Assembly: GCA_964526665.1 (NCBI GenBank) | Contig: CAZGJL010000002.1 | Coordinates: 30,386-94,385 of the forward strand | Length of the DNA: 64,000 nt | Reading direction: 5' to 3' | DNA from: M50B91 sp964526665 | Lineage (GTDB): Bacteria > Patescibacteriota > Gracilibacteria > UBA4473 | Shown: piece after piece, positions 33,634-41,900 of the stretch | Position numbering within the stretch: position 1 is the stretch's first letter | How the letters are laid out: each line of letters begins with the position of its first letter | Notes under the pieces: model-generated | Databases searched by the model: none | What the model was told of the DNA's origin: nothing | What the model saw: the letters and a program-made list of their open reading frames with translations, nothing else | Position numbers and translations under genes: made by a program

Positions 33634-35301
33634 ATGAAAGAACGATTTGTTGAAGATTTGAAAGCACGATTGGACATTGTTGAAATTGTCCGTCGCTATG
33701 CACAGTTAAAAAAGTCTGGGAAAAACTGGATGTGTCGGTCTCCATTTCGAAATGAACGAACACCGAGTTTTTGTGTATCGCCAGATAAACAGTTTTGGTA
33801 TGACTTCGGGAATTCTGAAGGAGGAGATGTGATCTCTTTTATCGAAAAAATGGAGAATTTATCTTTTCAGGAGTCAGTTCAATTTCTTGCAGATATTGCG
33901 GGAGTAGATGTGCCAAAAAACTTCGGAGATGGCGCGGTTTCTCGTGAAAAAAAGCAGGATCTTTTTGGTCTTCACACGGCAGCAGCTGAGTATTTTTCTC
34001 TTCAATTAGAAAAGAATGCAAAAGCTAAAAAATATTTAAAAGATCGAGGGATTTCTCTTGCAACATGTAAAGAATGGAAAATCGGGTATGGGGGAGATAA
34101 GGAGGATGGAATGACACAGTATTTGCTTGGAAAGGGATTTGACGCAGATCAGATAGAGCAATCGGGAGTGGCTTTTGTACGTGAATTTGGAAACAAAAAA
34201 ATGCGAGATCGTTTTGATCGTCGTGTGCTTTTACCAATTTTTGAACCAAGAAATGGAGAAATTATTGCGTTTTCTGGACGAAAAATATTTGATGATCAAG
34301 GAGGAGGGAAATATATTAATTCTCCTGAAAATCCGGTATATCACAAAAGTGCGACACTTTTTGGTTTGTATCGCGCACGAAAAAAAATACAGATGCGCGA
34401 TGCCGTTCTTTTGGTAGAAGGGAACTTCGATGTTATTTCGGCTCATGTTGCAGGATTTGATCATTGTGTAGCAACGTGCGGTACGGCTCTTACAGACGAT
34501 CATTTACGAGCATTAAAACGATTAACGAACACAGTTTTGATCGCCTTTGACTCTGATATTGCAGGAAAAAAAGCAACATTACGCGGCGTTGAAATGTGTT
34601 TGAGAGAAGAAATGTCTCCACGAATTGTAGAAATTTCTGGTGGAAAAGATTTAGATGACATGTTCCGCAATACTCCCGATGAAGCAAAAGCGGCAATTGA
34701 TGGAGCACAAGACGCATTAGTTTTTCTTTTTGATAAATTTGCAGATAAAAATCTAGATGATTCTGTCGGTGGTGAGACAAAATTTTTAGACGCATTTTTC
34801 TTTTTTTTGCGTCTTGTTTCTCGTCCCATTGAAGTAGATGAATGGCTCGGGAGAATTTCCAAAAAAATTGGTCGATCTCGTCAGGTGATAGATCAGGAAT
34901 TCAATCGATTTGTTGCAGGAAGTGCTAAAGAACAGGGCTATCAGAAGGAAAAAACAACAGAATCGCAAGCTCCAAAATTTACACGTGAAGAATCATTTGT
35001 TGGATTTTTATCAGTTTTTTGGGACTTTTTTTCCCAAAAGCTAGAAGGAAAAGAAGATCTTTGTGATATTTTGACAGAGCCGGATCCAAAGAATTTATTA
35101 CGAAGTAAAATATTGGGACAGGATCTTTCTGCAGAAGAAAATTTGAAAATTTCTGCCTGGGAGCTTCATGAGGCAAGTAAATATGATGAAATATTTTCTA
35201 ATGAAAATAAAACAAAGGAATTTAATACCTTCACAGCATTACTGAAAAAAGAGAAAGAGAAACAAGCGCTAACAGAGAAGGCAAGAAATTTAGAGTTTTA
35301 G
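33634..35301 (+). CDS. dnaG: DNA primase with a zinc-less N-terminal domain
   Basis: Makes RNA primers at the replication fork. 555 residues. The N-terminal CHC2-type fold is recognisable (GKNWMCRSPFRNERTPSFCVSPDKQFWYDFG...), but each zinc ligand is replaced: Cys to Ser and His to Arg in SPFR (normally CPFH), Cys to Asp and Cys to Asn in YDFGN (normally HCFGC). The catalytic Toprim core is intact: LLVEGNFDVISAH, ATCGTALTDDH, IAFDSDIAGKKA and GGKDLDD. The C-terminus carries a DnaB-interaction-like helical domain. Start 33634 rather than 33616, supported by promoter spacing. Confidence 0.93.
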   Translation: MKERFVEDLKARLDIVEIVRRYAQLKKSGKNWMCRSPFRNERTPSFCVSPDKQFWYDFGNSEGGDVISFIEKMENLSFQESVQFLADIAGVDVPKNFGDGAVSREKKQDLFGLHTAAAEYFSLQLEKNAKAKKYLKDRGISLATCKEWKIGYGGDKEDGMTQYLLGKGFDADQIEQSGVAFVREFGNKKMRDRFDRRVLLPIFEPRNGEIIAFSGRKIFDDQGGGKYINSPENPVYHKSATLFGLYRARKKIQMRDAVLLVEGNFDVISAHVAGFDHCVATCGTALTDDHLRALKRLTNTVLIAFDSDIAGKKATLRGVEMCLREEMSPRIVEISGGKDLDDMFRNTPDEAKAAIDGAQDALVFLFDKFADKNLDDSVGGETKFLDAFFFFLRLVSRPIEVDEWLGRISKKIGRSRQVIDQEFNRFVAGSAKEQGYQKEKTTESQAPKFTREESFVGFLSVFWDFFSQKLEGKEDLCDILTEPDPKNLLRSKILGQDLSAEENLKISAWELHEASKYDEIFSNENKTKEFNTFTALLKKEKEKQALTEKARNLEF

Positions 35302-35439
35302 AACCATTTTTTCTCAGCAAGCTCATATAGGAATTTGAATCATTGTACTTTGTGGCGATATTTTTTTACAGAATAAACACTGTGCGCAATAGTTTGAAAA
35401 AGCACATGAAGTAAGTTATTCTTCTCTCGAAAAAATCAT

Positions 35440-36999
35440 ATGGAATCAATTCTAAATCTTTCAGTAGGAGGTACGTATCTGCTTTTATTAGTATTTGGAT
35501 TGTTTATGTTGGGAGCAACGTATTTTTTTGCCCTTTGGAAAAAATTCACTTCCATTGAGGGATTTCTTGTTGGAGAACGAAAAGTGAATTGGGTTCTCGG
35601 AGGATCAAGTATTGCAGCTTCTTGGATTTGGGCTCCAGCGCTTTTTATTTCAACTCTTTTTGCATACCAAAATGGGTTAGTAGGCTTATTTTGGTTTGTT
35701 ATTCCAAATATTTTGGCACTTGCTGGATTTGCCATTCTTGCTCCAACTATTCGAAAAAAAATGCCTTATGGCTATACCCTTCCCCAGTGGATTCGACACA
35801 AATTGAAAGATGAGAGAGTCCATAAAATATACCTCTTCCCATTTTTCTTTTATCAGCTCATGGCTGTTACAGTGCAAATTTATGCAGGAGGAAATGTGCT
35901 GGCACTCATGCTAGGCATTCCCGTTTATCAGGCAATTGCTGTGTTGACGCTTGCAATATTGGTCGCTATTCCTCTTATTTACTCTCTCCTATCAGGATTA
36001 AAAGCATCAGTCATCACGGATTTTATTCAGTTGATAATTATTATCATCGCGTTGATTATTATTATTCCGTGGGCTATTACCATAGCTGGAGGATCAGCTG
36101 TATTGGGTGGTTTGGGAGGAATTGCGGGGAACACTTTAAATGTATTTGATCCCAAACTCGCTTTTTCTTTGGGGATTGTGACGGCCATAGGTCTCATTTC
36201 AGGAGCCATTTCTGATCAACAATACTGGCAAAGGGCTTTTGCTATCAAAAAAGGACATCTAAAAAAAGCTTTTATTTTCGGTGCTCTTGCCTTTGGGATT
36301 GTTCCTATTGCACTGGGAATACTTGGATTTATTGGGGCGAGTGCAGATATATCGGTTGTAATCCCGGCAGGAGTTGATGCCTCTATGGTGGGAGTATTGG
36401 TGGTGGGAAAACTCTTGCCAATATGGGCAACAACACTATTTGTTATTATGCTTATCTGCGCACTCAGTTCAACGATTGATTCTGGTTTGAATGCTGCTGC
36501 GAGTTTGTATTCGACTGATGTAATGCGATTTACAAAAAAGGATAAAGAGATAATGCTCAAATTTGAAAAAGGAGAAATATTGTCGGACAAAGAGAGCCTC
36601 TATAAACAGATATTAGATGCGAGGAGGATATCTGGGGCACGAACAGCGATGGTAGTCTTAACAATCCTGGGATTTCTTGTGGCTATGACGGTCATTTATA
36701 TTCCCAAATTTGAATTATTCCATTTGTGGTGGGTATTTAATACTATTGCTGCTTGTGTGGTAGTCCCAACTGTTTTGAGTCTGTATTGGGAAAGACTTAA
36801 TCCAAAGGGGGTTTTCTGGGGAGTCCTGGTTGCCTTCTTTTTTGGATTACCAGTGTTTGTTTATGCTAATTTTATTCAAAATAATGTAATGACCGTTTTG
36901 AGTGCGTTGGGGATTATTGCTGTGACCGTCATTTTTTGTGTGGCTATGCCCCAAAAAAACATTACACAATCCTCAGAGACATTCAGTTCAAAAAGTTAG
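35440..36999 (+). CDS. Sodium:solute symporter (SSS/SLC5 family)
   Basis: 519 residues with about 13 membrane helices. The family signature region is visible: FLVGERKVNWVLGGSSIAASWIWAPALF near the N-terminus, the AGGNVLALMLGIP core, SDQQYWQRAFAIK, and ALSSTIDSGLNAAASLYSTDVMRF, which carries sodium-site residues. The substrate is unknown; urea, proline, sugars or others are possible. It stands alone between dnaG and the cysteine-rich gene. Solute symporters are uncommon in CPR-like genomes, so this is a notable nutrient uptake gene. Confidence 0.88.
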   Translation: MESILNLSVGGTYLLLLVFGLFMLGATYFFALWKKFTSIEGFLVGERKVNWVLGGSSIAASWIWAPALFISTLFAYQNGLVGLFWFVIPNILALAGFAILAPTIRKKMPYGYTLPQWIRHKLKDERVHKIYLFPFFFYQLMAVTVQIYAGGNVLALMLGIPVYQAIAVLTLAILVAIPLIYSLLSGLKASVITDFIQLIIIIIALIIIIPWAITIAGGSAVLGGLGGIAGNTLNVFDPKLAFSLGIVTAIGLISGAISDQQYWQRAFAIKKGHLKKAFIFGALAFGIVPIALGILGFIGASADISVVIPAGVDASMVGVLVVGKLLPIWATTLFVIMLICALSSTIDSGLNAAASLYSTDVMRFTKKDKEIMLKFEKGEILSDKESLYKQILDARRISGARTAMVVLTILGFLVAMTVIYIPKFELFHLWWVFNTIAACVVVPTVLSLYWERLNPKGVFWGVLVAFFFGLPVFVYANFIQNNVMTVLSALGIIAVTVIFCVAMPQKNITQSSETFSSKS

Positions 37000-37121
37000 G
37001 AGGAGTGAATGAGATAGGACGAAGTCATGCTTGCTAAATTTATAAAATATTGCATAAAACCATGTTTTGTATATATAGTGCAGAATGAATTTATGGAAAA
37101 ATTTATCAGTAACTTATTGTT

Positions 37122-38765
37122 ATGCAACAAAAATGTTCCATTTCCGGTCGAGAATTCGAAATTACTGATGCAGATCAGAAAATTTACGAACAATTAGATC
37201 TGCCTTTGCCAACACTCTGTCCAGATGAACGAAATCGTCGTCGGATGTGCTGGAGAAATGATCGCGTATTTTATAAACGGAAATGTAGTGGAACAGGAAA
37301 ACCAATCATCTCTATTTATACTCCTGAGGCAAAATTCCCTGTATATGAATCTTCTTTCTGGTGGGGTGATGGATGGGATTCGTTGGATTATGGAATGGAT
37401 TTTGATTTTTCTCAAAAGTTCTTTCCCCAATGGCAGAAACTTATGAATAAGGTTCCGCGGAGAGCTGTGGATTTAATTAACTGTGAAAATTCAGAATATT
37501 GTAATTATTGCGGAGATGACAAGAATTGTTATCTCGATATTGCGGGAGAAGCAAATGAGGATTGTTATTTCAATTTGTTTACAAAATATTCCAAAAACTG
37601 TGCTGACAACACCTTTGTCTATAACTCAGAACTTCTATTTGAATCGATAAATTGCTATGACTGTTTTGACTGTAGGTGGTCTATGTATTTGGAAAATTGT
37701 AATGGATGCGACTTTTGCTTTGACTGCAAAGGATGTGCAGATTGTTTGTTTTCTTGGAACCTCCGTCGCAAAAAACACTGTATTTTTAATGAGCAATTAA
37801 CAAAAGAAGAATTTGAAAAACGAAAATCGGAATTACTTACAGATTCTCATGAACATGTGGGATATTATCGGAAAAAATTTGATGAAATGCGAAGTCAATC
37901 AGCGACACACAAGAATATGATGATTCTCAATTCAGAAAATTCTGATGGAAATCACATTAATCATTCAAAAAATACGCATCATGCGTGGAATGTTGCAAAA
38001 TGCGAAGATAGTTCATATTTGTATGACGTTTTAGAAGCAACGAATTGCCGGGATTTAAACTACTCTTTGTACAAACCAGAATTAAGTGTGGAGCTTATTA
38101 GCACATTGAATTTGAAGATGTGTGTTTCTTGCATGGGGAGCCATTTTTCAAACGATATGGCCTATTGTGATCATTGTGAGAACTCACATGATTTATTTGC
38201 TTGTATCGGAATAAAACACGGGAAATACTGCATATTTAATAAACAATATTCAGAGGAGGAATATTTTGCTCTTCGTGCGAAAATTATCGAACACATGAAA
38301 GAAACAGGTGAGTGGGGAGAGTTTTTTCCGCTCGAGATGAGTCCCCATGCATATAATGAGACGGTGGCACATGAATATTATCCTTTGACGAAGGAGGCAG
38401 TTTTGGCTCAGGAATGGAAATGGAAAGATCCAGATAAAAAAGAATATGCCTCACAAAAGACAAAGCTTCCAGACATTTTAGCAGATACAGATCAGGATAT
38501 TTGTAATCAGATTCTTCAGTGTGAGAAGACAGGGAAAAATTTCAAAATCATTCCTCAGGAATTGAGCTTTTATCGGAAGATGAATGTAGCACTTCCGCGA
38601 TTATGTCCAGACGAAAGACATTTGCATCGAATGGAAATGCGATTGCCTCGGATATTATTTGATCGAGATTGCGCGAAGTGTGGAGCGAAGATGAAAACTT
38701 CCTTTTCCCCAGATCGCCCAGAAACAGTATTCTGTGAAGCGTGTTTTGTGAAACAGGTGAATTAA
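37122..38765 (+). CDS. Cysteine-rich protein with duplicated terminal zinc-ribbon-like motifs
   Basis: 547 residues with many cysteines. The N-terminus (KCSISGREFEITDADQKIY...LPLPTLCPDERNRRRM) and C-terminal part (QCEKTGKNFKIIPQELSFY...VALPRLCPDERHLHRM) are copies of one motif: Cys, then Gly-(R/K)-x-F, then LPxLCPDER. Between them lies a repetitive array (CYDCFDCRW, CNGCDFCFDCKGCADC) and twice a KYCIFNxQ(Y/L) type segment. A final pair of CxxC (CAKCG, FCEACF) could bind zinc. I associate such proteins with CPR genomes but know of no demonstrated function. No signal peptide. Confidence 0.7.
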   Translation: MQQKCSISGREFEITDADQKIYEQLDLPLPTLCPDERNRRRMCWRNDRVFYKRKCSGTGKPIISIYTPEAKFPVYESSFWWGDGWDSLDYGMDFDFSQKFFPQWQKLMNKVPRRAVDLINCENSEYCNYCGDDKNCYLDIAGEANEDCYFNLFTKYSKNCADNTFVYNSELLFESINCYDCFDCRWSMYLENCNGCDFCFDCKGCADCLFSWNLRRKKHCIFNEQLTKEEFEKRKSELLTDSHEHVGYYRKKFDEMRSQSATHKNMMILNSENSDGNHINHSKNTHHAWNVAKCEDSSYLYDVLEATNCRDLNYSLYKPELSVELISTLNLKMCVSCMGSHFSNDMAYCDHCENSHDLFACIGIKHGKYCIFNKQYSEEEYFALRAKIIEHMKETGEWGEFFPLEMSPHAYNETVAHEYYPLTKEAVLAQEWKWKDPDKKEYASQKTKLPDILADTDQDICNQILQCEKTGKNFKIIPQELSFYRKMNVALPRLCPDERHLHRMEMRLPRILFDRDCAKCGAKMKTSFSPDRPETVFCEACFVKQVN

Positions 38766-38768
38766 GTA

Positions 38769-38927
38769 TTAGATCATTCCGCCACCACTGAGATTCTCGA
38801 TGCGGAAGTTTAAAAAATTAGTTTGAACTTGTTCTCGTGTTTCATTAAATTTATCTATCATTGCTTGTGTTGTTTGTGTCTCTGCGGTAGTAAATATTTC
38901 TGCGGGTTTGTCAGTGTTGTGTTCCAT
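38769..38927 (-). CDS. Small 52-residue hypothetical protein
   Basis: ATG at 38927 to TAA at 38769-38771 gives a 52-residue polar, Thr/Gln-rich protein ending ENLSGGGMI, without Trp or Cys. It starts 15 bases after the T-rich tail of the terminator at 38942-38970, so it would be read when transcription passes that terminator. It is convergent with the cysteine-rich gene (3 bases between stops). It is short and could be chance, but the tidy fit between flanking features favours a real gene. Confidence 0.45.
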   Translation of the reverse strand: MEHNTDKPAEIFTTAETQTTQAMIDKFNETREQVQTNFLNFRIENLSGGGMI

Positions 38928-38941
38928 TTATAAGGGGTTTT

Positions 38942-38970
38942 AAAAAATAAAAAATCCCAGAACGGGATTT
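38942..38970 (-). terminator. Terminator/attenuator after the Trp-rich leader
   Basis: Minus strand: AAATCCC (38970-38964 as read on plus GGGATTT) pairs with GGGATTT (38958-38952), loop GTTCT, then a T-rich tract to about 38942. It lies 33 bases after the stop of the 18-codon peptide and before the 52-residue ORF. Confidence 0.75.
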
Positions 38971-39003
38971 GTATAAAAGTTTTTCCAGAGCCGATTTATT
39001 ACA

Positions 39004-39060
39004 TCACCAGCTTCGGAAAAATACGTTTCGCCACCAAGATTCTTGATTGAAGTCTTTCAT
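39004..39060 (-). CDS. 18-residue Trp-rich leader peptide
   Basis: ATG 39060 to TGA 39004-39006 encodes MKDFNQESWWRNVFFRSW, with Trp at 9, 10 and 18. The ATG lies 7 bases after a -10 box, so the mRNA is probably leaderless. A terminator follows. This arrangement resembles tryptophan leader peptides that sense charged tRNA-Trp, and a TrpR-like gene is divergent next to it. I found a TTTTTCC/GGAAAAA stem (39021-39015 with 38986-38980) but no clear alternative antiterminator that overlaps the terminator stem. Confidence 0.6.
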   Translation of the reverse strand: MKDFNQESWWRNVFFRSW

Positions 39061-39067
39061 TGCATGT

Positions 39068-39096
39068 ATGCTATCGCGATAGCACGTTGGTGTCAA
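39068..39096 (-). promoter_or_regulatory. Promoter of the Trp-rich leader
   Basis: Minus strand: consensus TTGACA (39096-39091), 17-base spacer, TAGCAT (39073-39068). Overlaps the palindrome 39069-39084. Confidence 0.65.
39069..39084. promoter_or_regulatory. 16-bp perfect palindrome, candidate TrpR-type operator
   Basis: TGCTATCGCGATAGCA reads the same on both strands. It covers the -10 box and spacer of the minus-strand leader promoter and abuts the -35 box of the plus-strand regulator promoter, the right place to repress both. Assignment to the adjacent regulator is inference. Confidence 0.6.
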
Positions 39097-39116
39097 TGTT
39101 TTTTTTATGTTATACT
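39087..39116 (+). promoter_or_regulatory. Promoter of the TrpR-like gene, leaderless type
   Basis: TTGGTG (39087-39092), 18-base spacer, TATACT (39111-39116), 7 bases to ATG 39124. Confidence 0.5.
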
Positions 39117-39123
39117 TTTCACA

Positions 39124-39399
39124 ATGAAAAAATCAGCCCGAAACGTTCTCGAGTTTATAGCAGAAAATATACATACCCCAGAAGAGTTCGATAGCTTTTT
39201 TTCGGAGTTACTTACTCCAAAGGAATATATAGATTTATTGGATCGCGTGCGTATTTGTCAGGAGCTTTCCACCAGAGCGACGGTATTACAGGTGTGTAAA
39301 AAATTAAACGTGGCCTCAGCTACAGTTGTTCGGGGAAATAAAGTTTTGAAATATGGAGATCCTTTTATAAAAAAAATCTTTGGCAGCAAAAAAAGTTGA
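39124..39399 (+). CDS. TrpR-family transcriptional regulator
   Basis: 91 residues, close to E. coli TrpR over its core: LLTPKEYIDLLDRVRICQEL and the helix-turn-helix LQVCKKLNVASATVVRGNKVLK. Residues equivalent to E. coli Thr44, Arg54, Thr81, Arg84 and Gly85, which contact tryptophan, are present; Ser88 is Val. This fits a tryptophan-responsive dimeric repressor better than the YerC-type relatives. Start chosen at 39124 by similarity and promoter spacing; the frame is open to 39043 but the extension covers the control region. Followed by a permease gene 32 bases downstream. Confidence 0.82.
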   Translation: MKKSARNVLEFIAENIHTPEEFDSFFSELLTPKEYIDLLDRVRICQELSTRATVLQVCKKLNVASATVVRGNKVLKYGDPFIKKIFGSKKS

Positions 39400-39431
39400 C
39401 CCACTAAGTGAATGGAGGCAAGGTTCGACCA

Positions 39432-40376
39432 ATGTTTGATGCACTGGGATATTGGTTGGCAGTAGATGTTTTTTCGCTCTCAGGGAAGTGGGCAAATATG
39501 GTTGAATTTTTTGTAGCCGACACGGCCAAGATTTTAATTTTGCTTCTCGTGATAACTCATTTTATGGGACTTTTACGAGCGTATTTACCCACAGCAAAAG
39601 TGCAAAGTTTTCTCAACTCACGGAAGTGGTATGGATTAGATCATCTTTTAGCAGCAGGATTTGGATCTATTACGCCATTTTGTTCGTGTTCTAGCTTGGC
39701 GCTCTTCGTAGGGTTTGTTCAGGCGCGAATTCGGTTGGGAGTTACACTTTCATTCCTCATTACCTCGCCACTTGTAAACGAAGTAGCATTGGCCATATTT
39801 TGGGCCACCTTTGGATGGAAGATTACGCTCGCGTATTTGATCGCAGGGCTTACGATTGGAGTTGTGGGGGGAATGATTTTGGGGAAATTTGTGCCAGAAA
39901 CATGGATTGAAAAAGTATTTCGAGATCTTCCAGAGCAGCACCATGGATGGCGTCGGCCTTCTTTTTCATCTGCTTGGAAACAGGCTCATGCAGAAGGATT
40001 AAAAATTTTTCGTTCTCTAGCAGGATGGGTTGTTTTGGGAGTGGGATTAGGATCGATAATGCATGGATGGTTGCCACAAGAATTTTTCTCAGAAAAACTA
40101 AAATTGAATCGCTGGTGGGCGGTTCCACTTGCCGTTGTGTTTGCCGTTCCACTTTATTTGAACGCTTCTGCGGCAGTTCCGGTTGCTGAATCTCTCGTTG
40201 AAAAAGGAATGCCTTTGGGGACAGCCTTGGCCATGATGATGGCGACGGTAGGATTGAGCTTCCCAGAAGCAATGATTCTTCGTCGAATAATGCGTCCACA
40301 ATTATTGGGAACATTTTTTGCGACGGTTACGATTGGTATTATTTTAATCGGATGGAGTTTTAACGCGTGGTTGTGA
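39432..40376 (+). CDS. Permease of the ArsP/YraQ (DUF318) family
   Basis: 314 residues with eight or so membrane helices and the family motif TPFCSCSSLALFVGF near residue 85; a second conserved block is LYLNASAAVPVAESLVEKGMP. Family members export organoarsenicals or metals, but many are uncharacterised. A GGAGG at 39414-39418 (13 bases upstream of ATG 39432) is one of few Shine-Dalgarno-like sites in the window; an in-frame GTG at 39408 would precede it, so 39432 is chosen. Probably co-transcribed with the TrpR-like gene, which suggests control by the same ligand. Confidence 0.82.
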   Translation: MFDALGYWLAVDVFSLSGKWANMVEFFVADTAKILILLLVITHFMGLLRAYLPTAKVQSFLNSRKWYGLDHLLAAGFGSITPFCSCSSLALFVGFVQARIRLGVTLSFLITSPLVNEVALAIFWATFGWKITLAYLIAGLTIGVVGGMILGKFVPETWIEKVFRDLPEQHHGWRRPSFSSAWKQAHAEGLKIFRSLAGWVVLGVGLGSIMHGWLPQEFFSEKLKLNRWWAVPLAVVFAVPLYLNASAAVPVAESLVEKGMPLGTALAMMMATVGLSFPEAMILRRIMRPQLLGTFFATVTIGIILIGWSFNAWL

Positions 40377-40399
40377 TTTTTATTTAAATGTGTTAAAGT
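40371..40399 (+). promoter_or_regulatory. Promoter of the M15-like gene, leaderless type
   Basis: TTGTGA (40371-40376), overlapping the permease stop, 17-base spacer, TAAAGT (40394-40399), 6 bases to ATG 40406. Confidence 0.6.
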
Positions 40400-40405
40400 G
40401 ACGAG

Positions 40406-41848
40406 ATGATAGAGATTGCAACGAAAACAATAGAGGATCCTTTAGAGGACTTGGAAGCTGCTGTTGTGTTAGAGAAAAATAAATTCGTGGAGGCTCGAGT
40501 AAAAGAGTATTTGTTAAAAGCGAAAGGAAATATTAGTACGTTTGAAAGTATTGAAGAAGAAAATGGAGAATATTTTGTTTCTGCAAAATTTGACGTAAAG
40601 AGAGATAAAACAATGTATGGGTTTTTGGCCCGAGGGTTAAAGATGTCGATAGGTTCTTGGCCAGAAAAAAAATCTTGGGATGGTGTCGCACAAGTAATAG
40701 CGGACATGAATGGGGTGAGAAATTTCAAAGTTGCCGACGGACAGACGCTTCGTGTGCCGATAAAACGGATTATCGATACGACATCATGGGAAGAGGAGTT
40801 TCAAAAAATAAGAGATGCTTTAGCAGCAGAGTCCGCATTAAAAGATGCTGAAAAAGAAAAAGAGCAAGAGCAAACACTTTTTGATTCTCAACATGCGCGA
40901 GAAGCACTCGATTTACAATTAGATATTCATACTTCGGAGCCGGATGCTACCTATACGAAACCTATTGAAATTAACTCTCAAGATTTAGACGTATCTGATT
41001 TTGACACAAATATAGACGAGTTTTTTCCAAAACCAGAAGTGATTCTTCCTCCAAAAAAAGTATTGCCAGAAAACTTTAAGGATTTTTTCTTGGTTTGTAA
41101 GGAATGTCCAAAAAAGCAGAAGGATTTTATTCGTAGGATTAATTTAACACTTAATAAAGCGAAAAACGCAAGCCCCTTCCTTCCGGATTCCGTTTTTTTT
41201 GATATGAAAGAAGCGTTAGAAAAACTCCTGAAAAATCATTCATATGTTCGTGACTTTGAAGAGGATTCGGGGTGGGATATTGAGGAGAATATGGGGTTCG
41301 AAGATCCGAGCATAGGAGACTTTGATAACTTCTGCACACGTGTTCGCTGTGGAACAACAAATCGATATTTACGGCAAAAAAAACATTTCGATATAAAAGA
41401 AAATAGATATGAATTATTTAGGGGTTTAACTCCCACGATGAAGCAAGCAGTTTATATTTTTGCTCGAGATTTTTCTGAACTCGGAATTCAGTTTTATTCC
41501 GAGGAAAAGATTTCATTCACTCTATCAGGAGGAAAAGAAAGAAGAGAAAAGAACAAATTATCCTACCACGAAAAGGGACAAGCAATAGACATAAGAACCA
41601 ATAATATACTTAAAGAAGACTTACAACAGGCAGCAAAATATTTAGAGATGTTTCACAAAGCGCTTGATGAAGGAATGAAGAAATATGTGACAGAGTTTAT
41701 GCCGGAAGATAAAAGATTGGGAACGTATAAAGAAACAGAGGATCAAACGGGACCACATCTTCATTTTGCAATAAAAGAAGATATTACACAGGAAATTCTA
41801 GAAAAAATTTCATCACAAGTACGTGAGTCATTCAAAAAGAAAAGTTAA
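40406..41848 (+). CDS. Protein with C-terminal M15-type zinc carboxypeptidase-like domain
   Basis: 480 residues, no signal peptide. The C-terminal 130 residues contain SYHEKGQAIDIRT, matching the SxHxxGxAxD zinc-binding signature of M15/LAS peptidases (DD-carboxypeptidases, endolysins), and GPHLHFAI for the final HxH ligand. An ASPFLPDSVF stretch and an acidic low-complexity linker (residues about 150-220) precede it. The N-terminal 110 residues include a VADGQTLRVP segment that weakly recalls LysM. It may act on peptidoglycan, but how it would cross the membrane is not clear. Confidence 0.6.
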   Translation: MIEIATKTIEDPLEDLEAAVVLEKNKFVEARVKEYLLKAKGNISTFESIEEENGEYFVSAKFDVKRDKTMYGFLARGLKMSIGSWPEKKSWDGVAQVIADMNGVRNFKVADGQTLRVPIKRIIDTTSWEEEFQKIRDALAAESALKDAEKEKEQEQTLFDSQHAREALDLQLDIHTSEPDATYTKPIEINSQDLDVSDFDTNIDEFFPKPEVILPPKKVLPENFKDFFLVCKECPKKQKDFIRRINLTLNKAKNASPFLPDSVFFDMKEALEKLLKNHSYVRDFEEDSGWDIEENMGFEDPSIGDFDNFCTRVRCGTTNRYLRQKKHFDIKENRYELFRGLTPTMKQAVYIFARDFSELGIQFYSEEKISFTLSGGKERREKNKLSYHEKGQAIDIRTNNILKEDLQQAAKYLEMFHKALDEGMKKYVTEFMPEDKRLGTYKETEDQTGPHLHFAIKEDITQEILEKISSQVRESFKKKS

Positions 41849-41865
41849 GACACACCTTTGATTTA

Positions 41866-41893
41866 TTGCAATTTTCATCAAAATCACGACAAT
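41866..41893 (+). promoter_or_regulatory. smpB promoter, leaderless type
   Basis: TTGCAA (41866-41871), 16-base spacer, GACAAT (41888-41893), 7 bases to ATG 41901. Confidence 0.55.
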
Positions 41894-41900
41894 CGCCGTG

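Noticed and set aside
38980..39021. Classical antiterminator in the Trp leader
   Set aside because: The TTTTTCC/GGAAAAA stem does not overlap the terminator arms, so it cannot switch it in the standard way.
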